Notes: generated from the letters alone by a model not told the origin. Shown: positions 6,221 through 14,549, numbered from the stretch's first letter. The stretch: DNA of 16,356 nt from Lachnospiraceae bacterium (GCA_900769115.1 CAAGFJ010000059.1:1-16356); one strand, 5' to 3'. Translations and numbers: made by a program.

Positions 6221-7618
6221 TCAAACTTCTGGCAACTTTACATTTAAAGTTTTTGCATTCTCTGTAATGACTTTCACTAACTCGTCATCTGTGATCGAGG
6301 TCACACGACCTTCCTCATATTCTTTATCCACCCATTCCTTCACTGCTGCTACTAATGGATCATTCTTATCAATCTTCTCTTCCGGATGCAGACGATAATG
6401 TGTATTGATCCAATGTGCAATTCCAGCAAGACCAGATGTATTCGATACTGCCACCTGTGCCGGACGGTTCAGGAACTTCGCCGTATCAAAGATATTGTAG
6501 ATCTCCTCGTTCTTAAGCAGACCATCAGCATGAATACCCGCTCTGGTAATATTAAAGTTCTTACCAACAAATGGAGTCTGCTCTGGAATATGATATCCCA
6601 ATTCTTTCTGATAATACTCTGCGATCTCTGTAATAACCGTAGTATCTGCACCATTTAAGTTACCTCTTAACTGTGCATATTCAAAGATCATAGCCTCTAA
6701 CGGTGTATTACCGGTACGCTCCCCAATACCGAACAGGGAACAGTTGACACCACATGCACCATACAACCAGGCAGTTGTAGAATTCGTTACTGCCTTGTAG
6801 AAATCATTATGACCATGCCACTCTAACATCTCACTTGGCACACCGGCATGTTTGATCAGACCATAGATTGTACCCTGTACGGAACGTGGAATTACGGCTC
6901 CGGCAAAGTTGACACCATATCCCATCGTATCACAGGCACGAATCTTAATTGGAATCTTATACTCATCCATCAACTTCATAAGCTCTGAACAGAACGGAAC
7001 CACAAAACCATAGAAATCTGCTCTGGTAATATCCTCTAAATGACATCTTGGACTGATACCAATCTCCAGGCAATCCCGGATAACAGACAAATACTGCTCT
7101 AATGCCTGCTTTCTTGTCTTCTTCATCTTATAGAATATATGGTAATCGGAACAACTGACCAGAATTCCGGTCTCCTTGATTCCGATATCCTTAACTAATT
7201 CAAAGTCTTTCTTAGAGGCACGAATCCAGCTTGTCACTTCCGGGAAACGATATCCTCTCTCTAAGCACTTATATACAGCATCCCGATCCTTCTTACTATA
7301 TAAGAAGAACTCACTCTGCCGGATCAATCCATTCGGTCCGCCTAAACGGTGCAGATAATCATAGATCGTAACAATCTGTTCCGTTGTATACGGCTCTCTG
7401 GACTGCTGTCCGTCACGAAAAGTAGTATCTGTGATCCAGATATCCTTTGGCATATTGTGCGGAACAATTCGCTCATTAAATGCAATCTTCGGTATCTCAT
7501 CATATGGAAAAAGGTTGTGAAATACATTCGGCTTCTCAACATCTACCAAATGATACATATGCTCTTCTAACTCTAACAGGTTGGTCTTATCATTGCTTAC
7601 TACTAATCGGTTCTCCAT
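6221..7618 (-). CDS. Re-type citrate synthase (DRE-TIM metallolyase family)
   Basis: Predicted to condense acetyl-CoA with oxaloacetate to citrate with Re stereochemistry. The 465-aa chain belongs to the isopropylmalate/homocitrate synthase-like family, not the ordinary Si-citrate synthase fold. Visible motifs are WITDTTFRDGQQSREPY with Arg68-Asp69, RCHLEDITRADFYGF (191-205), IRACDTMGYG (227-234) and the metal-binding HGHND (268-272) followed by GIGERTGNTPLEA. From memory, the N-terminal extension before the barrel and the order of these blocks match the Clostridium kluyveri Re-citrate synthase; the neighbouring isocitrate dehydrogenase supports citrate over homocitrate or isopropylmalate. 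AGAGAGG sits 8 nt upstream of the ATG, and a near-consensus sigma-A promoter lies 28 nt upstream. Such genes are often mis-annotated as 2-isopropylmalate or homocitrate synthase. Confidence 0.85.
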   Translation of the reverse strand: MENRLVVSNDKTNLLELEEHMYHLVDVEKPNVFHNLFPYDEIPKIAFNERIVPHNMPKDIWITDTTFRDGQQSREPYTTEQIVTIYDYLHRLGGPNGLIRQSEFFLYSKKDRDAVYKCLERGYRFPEVTSWIRASKKDFELVKDIGIKETGILVSCSDYHIFYKMKKTRKQALEQYLSVIRDCLEIGISPRCHLEDITRADFYGFVVPFCSELMKLMDEYKIPIKIRACDTMGYGVNFAGAVIPRSVQGTIYGLIKHAGVPSEMLEWHGHNDFYKAVTNSTTAWLYGACGVNCSLFGIGERTGNTPLEAMIFEYAQLRGNLNGADTTVITEIAEYYQKELGYHIPEQTPFVGKNFNITRAGIHADGLLKNEEIYNIFDTAKFLNRPAQVAVSNTSGLAGIAHWINTHYRLHPEEKIDKNDPLVAAVKEWVDKEYEEGRVTSITDDELVKVITENAKTLNVKLPEV

Positions 7619-7930
7619 ATTGTCATCCTCTCTTTCGTAACGCCTATTTTATGGGAATTCTCGGTTTCTGTCAATGAATACGCCCTTACAAAATGTATTT
7701 TTTTAACATTTTTAATGCATATTATTAAGTTTAATCCTATATTTCCATTAAAATATAAAGTGAATCATTCTTTGTCTTAATATTATTAACTTTATATATG
7801 CTAAAACTTTATTTTTCTAAATATTTTCAATCAATACTTGATATTATTATGCTTCATTGTCGTTTTCATCCTCATCTTTGTGTTAGCTTGCATCCAAATC
7901 ATGTGTATTTTCTTATGTTATAGCATACTT
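7619..7930. other. AT-rich intergenic region upstream of citrate synthase
   Basis: About 310 nt without a credible gene. It holds the citrate synthase promoter at 7646-7674 and, further upstream on the minus strand, long A/T tracts (7690-7850) that could act as UP elements. I see no riboswitch, T-box or obvious operator palindrome. Confidence 0.6.
7646..7674 (-). promoter_or_regulatory. Sigma-A promoter of the citrate synthase gene
   Basis: On the minus strand a perfect -35 TTGACA (7674-7669) is separated by 17 nt from a -10 TAAAAT (7651-7646). The -10 ends 27 nt before the ATG, giving a short leader that contains the AGAGAGG ribosome binding site. Upstream A/T tracts may strengthen it. Confidence 0.88.
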
Positions 7931-7964
7931 AAAAAAATAAACCACGCATATCGCGTAGTTTATT
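7931..7964 (-). terminator. Intrinsic terminator after the AEC transporter gene
   Basis: A 13-bp stem with G-T wobbles (7936-7948 / 7952-7964, loop of 3) is followed on the minus strand by a run of seven T. It lies 8 nt after the AEC stop codon and ends the hydrogenase-AEC transcription unit. Confidence 0.9.
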
Positions 7965-7972
7965 CTATACAT

Positions 7973-8920
7973 TCAGATCACTCCGGTCGAACGCAATATG
8001 AATATTGTTGCCGTCAACGTTACGGATGACAACAAAGTCGTCATCACAACAATACCGGATGCCAACACACCATCATTATTCATGTTCTTTGCCATAATAT
8101 AAGAGCTGACCGTGGTTGGCGCCCCCGTTAAGATCAGCAGGGCAACCATCTCTTCATTCCGGAATCCCATAGCAACTGCAACCGGAAGAAAGATTCCCGG
8201 TATTATCACTAACTTAATAATTGATGCAGCCAGAGTTGGTTTCCACTTCTTAAGTGCTGCTCCGGTCGAGAAACCTCCACCGATAGCGATCAACGCAAGT
8301 GGCGTCGACAGACTGGCAACACTCGTCAATGCCTTCTCTATAATAACCGGAAACTGCACCTTCAGCAATGCAAACGGAATTCCTGCCACAATACCAATAA
8401 TGATCGGATTGGTTACAATTCCTTTCAACGTCTTCTTAATAACTGCTTTTTTATCGGTATCTCCTGCATTCGCACTCCGCATCAGCACAATCACAGAAAA
8501 GATATTAAATAACGGAATCGACGCAACGATCATCATCGGAACCAGTCCCGAACTTCCGTATATATTCTGCGCAAATGCAATTCCAAGAATAGCCGCACTT
8601 CCCCGGAAGCTTCCCTGTACAAAGCTTCCGATCATACTCTTATCTTTAATAAAAATCTCGGCTAATAACCAGGTCACACCGAAGAAGATGCAGGTTCCAA
8701 AGAAACAGAATAATACAAACTTCAGGCTGAAGTCATTCGACAGGTCTGCGCCTGCAATATCCTTGAATACAAATACCGGCAGTGCAACCTTAAATACCAG
8801 CTTATCCGCTACACTTACAAAATCATCTGTCAGAAAATGAATCCGCTTAAGCCACCATCCAAGGATCATCACCAGAAAGATCGGCATGGTAGCATTCAGA
8901 CTATATATAAAATTACTCAC
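7973..8920 (-). CDS. AEC (auxin efflux carrier) family transporter
   Basis: Membrane protein of 315 aa with about ten hydrophobic segments throughout and an internal charged loop near residues 150-165, typical of the bacterial AEC family (malate/malonate or other organic-acid permeases). Family-like features include NPIIIGIVAGIP in the middle and LTGAPTTVSSYIMAKNM near the C-terminus. The substrate cannot be deduced. The start is GTG at 8920; the GGAGG site lies inside the end of the preceding small gene, 3 nt after whose stop this gene begins, so the two are almost certainly co-translated. Placement behind a hydrogenase suggests export or import of a fermentation-related organic acid, but that is inference from context. 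A 242-residue open frame on the opposite strand (8112-8840) is a shadow of this gene. Confidence 0.88.
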   Translation of the reverse strand: MSNFIYSLNATMPIFLVMILGWWLKRIHFLTDDFVSVADKLVFKVALPVFVFKDIAGADLSNDFSLKFVLFCFFGTCIFFGVTWLLAEIFIKDKSMIGSFVQGSFRGSAAILGIAFAQNIYGSSGLVPMMIVASIPLFNIFSVIVLMRSANAGDTDKKAVIKKTLKGIVTNPIIIGIVAGIPFALLKVQFPVIIEKALTSVASLSTPLALIAIGGGFSTGAALKKWKPTLAASIIKLVIIPGIFLPVAVAMGFRNEEMVALLILTGAPTTVSSYIMAKNMNNDGVLASGIVVMTTLLSSVTLTATIFILRSTGVI

Positions 8921-8923
8921 TGT

Positions 8924-9082
8924 CTATTCCTCCATGTCGTCATCATCTTCCTCGTCTTTGTCCCCCTGTCCCAATAAGAACAACGCGAACACTCCAACAA
9001 TAGAAACGATCATGCAGACAGCAATCAACCAAGGCTTCGAACCGTCGCCAGTCACAGCCATTCCCACTAAATAATTGCACAT
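8924..9082 (-). CDS. Small single-helix membrane protein with acidic tail
   Basis: A 52-residue open frame that fits between the hydrogenase and the AEC transporter. It starts at ATG 9082, 12 nt after the hydrogenase stop, with AGAGGG about 8 nt upstream, and ends at 8924, 3 nt before the AEC GTG. Residues 1-17 are a short polar head (MCNYLVGMAVTGDGSKP), residues about 18-38 one hydrophobic helix (WLIAVCMIVSIVGVFALFLLG), and residues 41-52 a strongly acidic tail (DKDEEDDDDMEE). The tail also encodes the ribosome binding site of the next gene. Tight spacing on both sides and a protein-like composition support translation. No known domain is evident. It may be a membrane tether or small subunit for the hydrogenase or the transporter. 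Confidence 0.75.
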   Translation of the reverse strand: MCNYLVGMAVTGDGSKPWLIAVCMIVSIVGVFALFLLGQGDKDEEDDDDMEE

Positions 9083-9094
9083 ATGATACACCCT

Positions 9095-10603
9095 CTACTC
9101 TTCCGGATGATAGTCTTTCACAATATCCGGATCCGGAATTGTCTTCTTGGTCGACGAAGCAAAATTCCGTACTTCCACCATTGCTTTGTTGATCGGAATA
9201 TTCGTTCCCGCCCCGGCAACACAGCCTCCCGGACATCCCATACCCTCGATCAGGCAGCCGTTCTTCTTACCTGCCTTTGCAAGCATTAGCATCTTACGGC
9301 ACTCATCCAGGCCTTCTGCGTGTTCAATATGCACTTCCGTTCCCGGATAGTATTCGTTAATACAAGCCTCAATTGCCTTCGCTACACCTCCAGCAACCGC
9401 ATATCCACGACCAGCTCCTGTCGCATCTTCTACCGGAACACCAACCTTGAAATCATCAAATTCGATATCCTGCGAGATGAACATGGCATCCAATTCCTCG
9501 AATGTGATAACAAAATCAACATCACTTCGAACCGTACGGCGCATCGCCTCTAACTTCTTCGCTGCACATGGTCCAATAAATACTACGGAAGAATCCGGAT
9601 GTTCCTTCTTGATCAATCTTGCCGTTGCTACCATTGGCGTCAACGCATTTGAGATCTTATCAATTGTCTCCGGAAAATGCTTCTTACTAAGCATTGCCCA
9701 GGAAGGACAACACGACGTCAACAGGAATGGAAGTTTTCCCGTCGCCACTTCCTCTACATAGTGCTGTGCTTCTGCCATGGCTCCCATATCTGCGCCTATC
9801 GCAACCTCATATACACCGGCAAATCCCAGCTTCAATAAAGCAGCCTTGATCTTATCCGGTGTCGCATATGGACCATACTGACCAACAAATGCCGGAGCAA
9901 TCGCAACATAGATCTCTCTGCCGGAACGAAGTGCCCGGATCAACTGGAAGATCTGCGACTTATCCGCAATGGCTCCAAATGGACAGTTCACCATACACAT
10001 ACCACACGATACGCACTTCTTCTCATCAATCTTCGCACGTCCTAATTCATCACTCACGATTGCGTTCGCTCCACAGGCATCCGCACATGGACGACGCTTA
10101 TGGGAAATTGCATCATACGGACAAATACTCTTACACTTGCCACATTTGATACAGATATTCTTATCAATGACAGACTTACCATTCTCCATGCGGATCGCAC
10201 CAACCGGACAAACCTCCTTACAAGGATGTGCCACACAGCCCTTACACTGGTTACTCACCTCATAGACATTATGCTCACAGGCATTACATGCTGCAGGAAT
10301 CACCTGCATAAGCGGTGGTTCGTAATACTTCTCATCAATATTACTCTCTTCGATACCCTGTGTCAGATGCACCGGCTTGTCCTCCGGACGAAGGGACATA
10401 CCCATTGCCAACCGGATCCGTTCTCTTGTAATTGCTCGTTCTCTGTATATACTCTCGCAATACTGCGGAGTATCTCCTGGGGTTATTCGATACGGAATCG
10501 CCTCAATATCATCAATGATATTCTCTGAATTATATGCAAGATTAGCAACTTCTGTAAATACCTGCTTTCGGATTCGTTTCACATTGGTTAATATACTTCT
10601 CAC
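9095..10603 (-). CDS. [FeFe]-hydrogenase, group B-like, with extra 4Fe-4S clusters
   Basis: A 502-aa cytoplasmic enzyme predicted to catalyse reversible H2 formation, normally evolving H2 from reduced ferredoxin. The N-terminal 100 residues are unassigned. Next come Cys-rich cluster sites: CNACEHNVYEVSNQCKGC...CKEVCP (106-132), CIKCGKCKSICP (151-162), CADACG (173-178) and CVSCGMCMVNCP (197-208). The H-cluster domain has L1 TSCCPSW (296-302), L2 FIGPCAAKK (342-350) and L3 EGMGCPGGC (453-461). All four expected H-cluster cysteines are present (299, 346, 457, 461). The L1 Ser, GPCAAKK and GAG after CPGGC differ from the common group A forms and fit group B. The start is GTG at 10603 with AGGA 5 nt and GGGAGG 11 nt upstream. 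No maturases (HydEFG) are in the window. Confidence 0.9.
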   Translation of the reverse strand: MRSILTNVKRIRKQVFTEVANLAYNSENIIDDIEAIPYRITPGDTPQYCESIYRERAITRERIRLAMGMSLRPEDKPVHLTQGIEESNIDEKYYEPPLMQVIPAACNACEHNVYEVSNQCKGCVAHPCKEVCPVGAIRMENGKSVIDKNICIKCGKCKSICPYDAISHKRRPCADACGANAIVSDELGRAKIDEKKCVSCGMCMVNCPFGAIADKSQIFQLIRALRSGREIYVAIAPAFVGQYGPYATPDKIKAALLKLGFAGVYEVAIGADMGAMAEAQHYVEEVATGKLPFLLTSCCPSWAMLSKKHFPETIDKISNALTPMVATARLIKKEHPDSSVVFIGPCAAKKLEAMRRTVRSDVDFVITFEELDAMFISQDIEFDDFKVGVPVEDATGAGRGYAVAGGVAKAIEACINEYYPGTEVHIEHAEGLDECRKMLMLAKAGKKNGCLIEGMGCPGGCVAGAGTNIPINKAMVEVRNFASSTKKTIPDPDIVKDYHPEE

Positions 10604-10635
10604 TTCGTCCTATGCCTCCCTTTAATTTCGTCACA

Positions 10636-10641
10636 ATTATA
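10636..10641 (-). promoter_or_regulatory. Possible -10 element upstream of the hydrogenase gene
   Basis: The 59-nt gap between permease and hydrogenase contains a perfect TATAAT on the minus strand within an AT-rich run, 32 nt before the GTG start. No good -35 lies at the right distance and there is no terminator in the gap, so the hydrogenase may be transcribed from here, from the GntR promoter, or both. Confidence 0.3.
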
Positions 10642-10662
10642 TATATTTTAGCATAAAACGGT

Positions 10663-13002
10663 TTACTTTACCACTCCCACTTTCTGTCTTTTTATCAATT
10701 TCCGCTCCGGATCTAAGTAATAGACGAATACGGCAAAAATGCCGATAATTAATATTCCAATCATCATTCTGTGCCACCACGCAACTGCATTCTGCATCAA
10801 TACAATTCCAATCGCAATGGATACTGCCGCCGCAAATACATATTTGGCAAATGGAAAATACAACCCTTCTACGGAATGTTCCTGTTTCTTTGCTAATCTT
10901 CCTGCAAAATATAAGAATACCGCCGCAATTGCAATATATAATAATACATATCCGATATAACCTGATACATTGGATACATTGTAAAATGCAGAAACCTGGG
11001 CCGGTGCCGTTACATTATAATCCGTCGAATTAATGTATTCCATTGCAGAATCAAAGAAGATCTCCGGCTTCTTTAGATCATATATGTATTCCCCTTTTGC
11101 ATTTATGCTACAACCTAAAGGTGCATGTAACGTGAGCAGATTATTGATCGTGCGACCAACTGCCCCACACCGGACCAATACCTCATTCACCATATGAATT
11201 ACACACAGGAAGCTTGCAGCCACGGGCATTCGAAGTACACCATTTGGTATCAGCACCTCAAGCCAGCGAATCAATCCATACACCATAAGCAGATAAGAAC
11301 AACTTATGATCGTAAGTCCCCATATGGCCTGGCTGCCCCAATATATATTAATGGCTGCTCCTTGTAACACTCCAAAAAATTGACTTTGAATCATAAATGT
11401 AGAGATAATAACCGGTAATATCAGCATCACACAATCCCGAATGGTTTCATACCGATACCGGGCTTGCCTGCTAACCGGCAGTTTTGCCATGAATTCTCTT
11501 CCTGATACTGTTCTTTCTTTGTAGCTTTGTATTAATTTGCGACCTAACAGCCAGATGATCTGAGCAACAACCACTCCACCAATATACCAGGATATGATCT
11601 CTCCGGCACCACTGTCTAAACTATCATATACACGGCTCACCGCATCCTCTATCTGATTGATTGAATAAGAATGTACCACATCTATACTTTGTGTAATACC
11701 CCAAAACAAACTATACCCCTTGCACTGGACAATCCACCAGATACAGTTTGCCACCAAAAAGAATAGATTTTCCTTCCATTCTAACCGGAACAAACAGGAC
11801 GCTTCCTGATATGCCCGTTTATGCGTAATCCGGATACATTTTTGTTCTTTCTCCTTCGGTATAGCTGCAAATCCTAAATGCAATACATAAAATACAACAG
11901 CCGCTATCACAACAGCCACAATACATCCTTTTACAATCGTCTTTCCCTCTATGTGAATCGTTTGATAATCCCCTACAAACACAAGCCCTAAAGCTGCTAT
12001 TCCTGCCAGAATGGAAACAAACACATCCATTCCCGTTGTGTAAAAGAATCTGCCTTTGGAATATTCTCTCCTTCGTGCAATCCATACAATGGCAAATATA
12101 CCAATCACAATCTCTGCCACCTTGATTGCCATACAGGTTCCCACGGAATATCCCAGCTCCGTTTGCTGTGAAAATGCATCGGACATCCGTTCAGACAACG
12201 CAAATGGATTGATAATATAATAAAGAAAACGAGCCACCTTAAACACCGATATGTCATAGCTGGTCTCTTCCACCATATCAAAAAATGGATCTCCACGATA
12301 ATAGAAAAAGTCTATCACCCAATAATACCAATAAATGAATCCGCATGCTGCAAGAGCTCCAACTACTTTATGCTTAGATGCAACCATCCAAAAAGAAAAC
12401 CATACATACAATATTAAGACAATTAATAATTGCACCAAAAGCATTCCGCACAGATCCGCATTTACCCTCTCTATACACGAAGGATCAATGGTTCCAATTC
12501 CTTTTCTCTCCACAATTCTCTGGTACAGTTGATTATATCTTGTCTGCACAAGCAATAACCCAATACCCTCGAATACATACGCAGCAATTACAATTCCTCC
12601 CATTACAAAGAATGGCTGCAGAATCCATTTACGTCCTTTCACTGGTGTTGTCAGAAGGAATTCCTTTGTCTGTCCCCTCTGATATTGCATGTAATATATT
12701 CCCCATGCCACAAACAGCAATAATAACATGAAGAAAAGATTCGTATTACCAATCTCATACGCCCCTTCTGTCTGTACCTGTGCTATCAGGTCAAAACCAT
12801 CTGTATTTAACTGAAAGGTATGATTGGCAGCCTGTTCTGTAACCATACGCTCAATCTTTTGCTCCATACCTTCTCCGGTAAATGCCAGACCGGAATCATA
12901 TCCTGCATATAAGACATTGAATATAACCAGAAGCAGCGCAACCACAGTAACACCGATATAGAAATTCTTTAATTGTCTGGCAATCTTCCCATTCTCTTTC
13001 AT
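10663..13002 (-). CDS. ABC-2-like transporter permease, two fused halves
   Basis: Integral membrane protein of 779 aa from the chosen ATG at 13002, which has AGGAGGGG 5 nt upstream. An ATG at 13020 overlapping the ATPase stop would add six residues with a weak site. Two similar halves are visible. Each has an N-terminal helix, a cytoplasmic coupling-type motif (TKEFLLTTPVKGRKW at about 112-126 and GREFMAKLPVSRQARY at about 501-516), several helices, and a closing helix with a basic end (ARRREYSKGR near 315; AGRLAKKQEHSVEG near the C-terminus). One chain may therefore act as a fused permease dimer. It follows the ATPase and GntR regulator with overlapping or near-overlapping genes, a YtrA-type operon usually linked to envelope stress or peptide-antibiotic defence. 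The substrate is unknown. Confidence 0.85.
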   Translation of the reverse strand: MKENGKIARQLKNFYIGVTVVALLLVIFNVLYAGYDSGLAFTGEGMEQKIERMVTEQAANHTFQLNTDGFDLIAQVQTEGAYEIGNTNLFFMLLLLFVAWGIYYMQYQRGQTKEFLLTTPVKGRKWILQPFFVMGGIVIAAYVFEGIGLLLVQTRYNQLYQRIVERKGIGTIDPSCIERVNADLCGMLLVQLLIVLILYVWFSFWMVASKHKVVGALAACGFIYWYYWVIDFFYYRGDPFFDMVEETSYDISVFKVARFLYYIINPFALSERMSDAFSQQTELGYSVGTCMAIKVAEIVIGIFAIVWIARRREYSKGRFFYTTGMDVFVSILAGIAALGLVFVGDYQTIHIEGKTIVKGCIVAVVIAAVVFYVLHLGFAAIPKEKEQKCIRITHKRAYQEASCLFRLEWKENLFFLVANCIWWIVQCKGYSLFWGITQSIDVVHSYSINQIEDAVSRVYDSLDSGAGEIISWYIGGVVVAQIIWLLGRKLIQSYKERTVSGREFMAKLPVSRQARYRYETIRDCVMLILPVIISTFMIQSQFFGVLQGAAINIYWGSQAIWGLTIISCSYLLMVYGLIRWLEVLIPNGVLRMPVAASFLCVIHMVNEVLVRCGAVGRTINNLLTLHAPLGCSINAKGEYIYDLKKPEIFFDSAMEYINSTDYNVTAPAQVSAFYNVSNVSGYIGYVLLYIAIAAVFLYFAGRLAKKQEHSVEGLYFPFAKYVFAAAVSIAIGIVLMQNAVAWWHRMMIGILIIGIFAVFVYYLDPERKLIKRQKVGVVK

Positions 13003-13016
13003 AGCAACCCCTCCTG

Positions 13017-13919
13017 TCATCTCTGATCCGTCTCTTCCGGCAGCACATCCCTTTTTTCTTCTAACGTAACAAACAATTCCTCTAAAGAAATATCCAATGG
13101 CTCGATCAGACTGGCACCTGCCTTACGCAGCTGTTGTGCAAATGATTCATCATAATCCTTCACTACGATCGTATAGATACTTCCCACATTACTGATCCTC
13201 ATAATCTGTGGCATATTGTATACGGTCTGCGATGCCCCGCCTTCAAATACAACATTTAACTTGGTCAGTTCGCATTTCATGTCTTCCATTGCCATCTGCC
13301 TCTCTACAACACCCTGATGCAGCATTGTAACAGAATCACAGATCCGTTCTAATCCTTCCAGATTATGAGAACTGATCAACACACCAATCTCTCTTTGCTC
13401 TACTTCCTGCACTAACAGATTATAGAAGTTTGCCTTCGCTACCGGATCTAACCCAGACGTTGGTTCGTCCAAAATCAGATAATCCGGCTCTTTTGCCGTC
13501 TCTAACATAAATGCCAGCCGCATCTTCTGTCCTTTTGACAACGAGTAGATTCTTTTGGTCACAGGAAGTTCAAAGATCTCATTCCAGCTATTGAACTTCT
13601 CTACATTGAACTTCGGGTAGAATATCTCATACATCCGAACCATCTGTTTGATCGTATTCGCGCCAATGTACTCATTGTAATCTGCAACATAGCCAATTCG
13701 TTCTTTCACCTTCGGATTATCAAATACCATTTCTCCATCATATCGGATCTCTCCCGCATCTGTTCGATAGATTCCCGTCATACATTTGATCAAAGTGGTC
13801 TTACCCGCACTGTTCTCACCGATCAATCCATGAATCTCTCCCGGTATTACCGTAAGACTGACATTCTTTAATACCGGAACGTTATTGTAACCCTTATCCA
13901 CATTCTTAACTTCTATCAT
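13017..13919 (-). CDS. ABC transporter ATP-binding protein
   Basis: A 300-aa cytoplasmic ATPase that energises the permease encoded next. Walker A is GENSAGKT (34-41; Ser replaces the common Gly in GENGAGKT), the signature is LSKGQ (127-131), Walker B YLILDEP (147-153) with catalytic Glu152, and the H-loop His185 in SSHNLEGLE. After residue about 210 there is an accessory C-terminal domain as in YtrB/EcsA-like ATPases. The ATG overlaps the GntR TGA stop by 4 nt with GAGGAG just upstream, and its own TGA touches the permease, so the three genes are one operon. The LSKGQ signature variant is common in this subfamily and should be functional. Confidence 0.93.
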   Translation of the reverse strand: MIEVKNVDKGYNNVPVLKNVSLTVIPGEIHGLIGENSAGKTTLIKCMTGIYRTDAGEIRYDGEMVFDNPKVKERIGYVADYNEYIGANTIKQMVRMYEIFYPKFNVEKFNSWNEIFELPVTKRIYSLSKGQKMRLAFMLETAKEPDYLILDEPTSGLDPVAKANFYNLLVQEVEQREIGVLISSHNLEGLERICDSVTMLHQGVVERQMAMEDMKCELTKLNVVFEGGASQTVYNMPQIMRISNVGSIYTIVVKDYDESFAQQLRKAGASLIEPLDISLEELFVTLEEKRDVLPEETDQR

Positions 13920-14293
13920 ATACTCATCTCCTCATAAATCTCCTTCACCAGTTCCACAATATGTTCCCGGTTATAACCCATCATCTTAAGTTCCATAATT
14001 TCAGTTGTAAGCTGCTTGCGGATCTCCATTACCTTTGTCTCATCAGGCTTAACTGTAATCTCATCTGCAATAAATGTCCCCTTGCCCCGGATCGTCATAA
14101 TCATATGCTGCCGCTCTAATTCCTGATATGCCTTTGCCACTGTACCCGGTGTAATCTTTAATTCCAATGCTAACTTCCTGACAGATGGAATTGCATCCAT
14201 CGGCTTCAGATAGCCCTTCATGACCGCAAACTTCATCTGCTCTACAATCTGTTCATAGATTGGCTTACTGCCTTTGAAATCTAATGTAATCAT
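13916..14293 (-). CDS. GntR-family regulator, YtrA subfamily
   Basis: A 125-aa repressor-like protein from the ATG at 14293, preceded by a strong AAAGGAGG 6 nt upstream; a longer in-frame start at 14362 would add 23 residues of non-family sequence and lacks a good site. It opens with ITLDFKGSKPIYEQIVEQMKFAVMKGYLKP and the winged helix follows (IPSVRKLALELKITPGTVAKAYQELERQ...IRGKGTFIA), the typical short YtrA layout with only a small helical C-terminal part for dimerisation and no effector-binding domain. It heads the operon with the ATPase and permease (4-nt overlap). A palindromic operator overlapping its promoter suggests autorepression that is relieved under envelope or antibiotic stress, as known for the family. 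Confidence 0.92.
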   Translation of the reverse strand: MITLDFKGSKPIYEQIVEQMKFAVMKGYLKPMDAIPSVRKLALELKITPGTVAKAYQELERQHMIMTIRGKGTFIADEITVKPDETKVMEIRKQLTTEIMELKMMGYNREHIVELVKEIYEEMSI

Positions 14294-14383
14294 TCCAGTC
14301 CTCCTTTCCAACATACTCCCTGGCATCGTAATGTCTGCATCTAATTCTGCATCCGATGTCACTTCTGTTTATTCCCACTGTTC

Positions 14384-14412
14384 CAACTGTACCACTTGTT
14401 ATAATACAGTTG
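14384..14412. promoter_or_regulatory. Probable GntR (YtrA-type) operator
   Basis: Perfect 8-bp inverted repeat CAACTGTA (14384-14391) and TACAGTTG (14405-14412) with a 13-bp spacer. One arm overlaps the -10 of the GntR promoter and the other lies about 10-20 bp into the transcript, well placed for repression. Assignment to this regulator is inferred from position. Confidence 0.6.
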
Positions 14413-14437
14413 TATCATGTATAGACCATATTGTCAA
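14409..14437 (-). promoter_or_regulatory. Sigma-A promoter of the GntR-ABC operon
   Basis: On the minus strand a perfect -35 TTGACA (14437-14432), a 17-nt spacer and a -10 TACAAC (14414-14409) with an upstream TG (extended -10, TGATACAAC). The leader to the GntR ATG is about 110 nt. The -10 is covered by the palindromic operator. Confidence 0.7.
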
Positions 14438-14520
14438 GGGCATGCGCATCATTTATATGATAACTTTCAAGTATCATAATATGAAAAAAAGATATTTCAT
14501 CTATGGATTGTATTTTTTTA

Positions 14521-14549
14521 TGTACATTTAGAAGGATTGGTACTATAAT
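14521..14549 (+). promoter_or_regulatory. Probable sigma-A promoter of alaA
   Basis: Perfect -10 TATAAT (14544-14549) with a weaker -35 TGTACA (14521-14526) at 17-nt spacing. The -10 ends 57 nt before the ATG. A 4-of-6 -35 suggests a moderate or assisted promoter. Confidence 0.65.

Noticed and set aside
8112..8840. 242-residue open frame on the plus strand
   Set aside because: It lies entirely antisense to the AEC transporter gene, has no ribosome binding site that I can see, and its composition is that of a complement-strand shadow.
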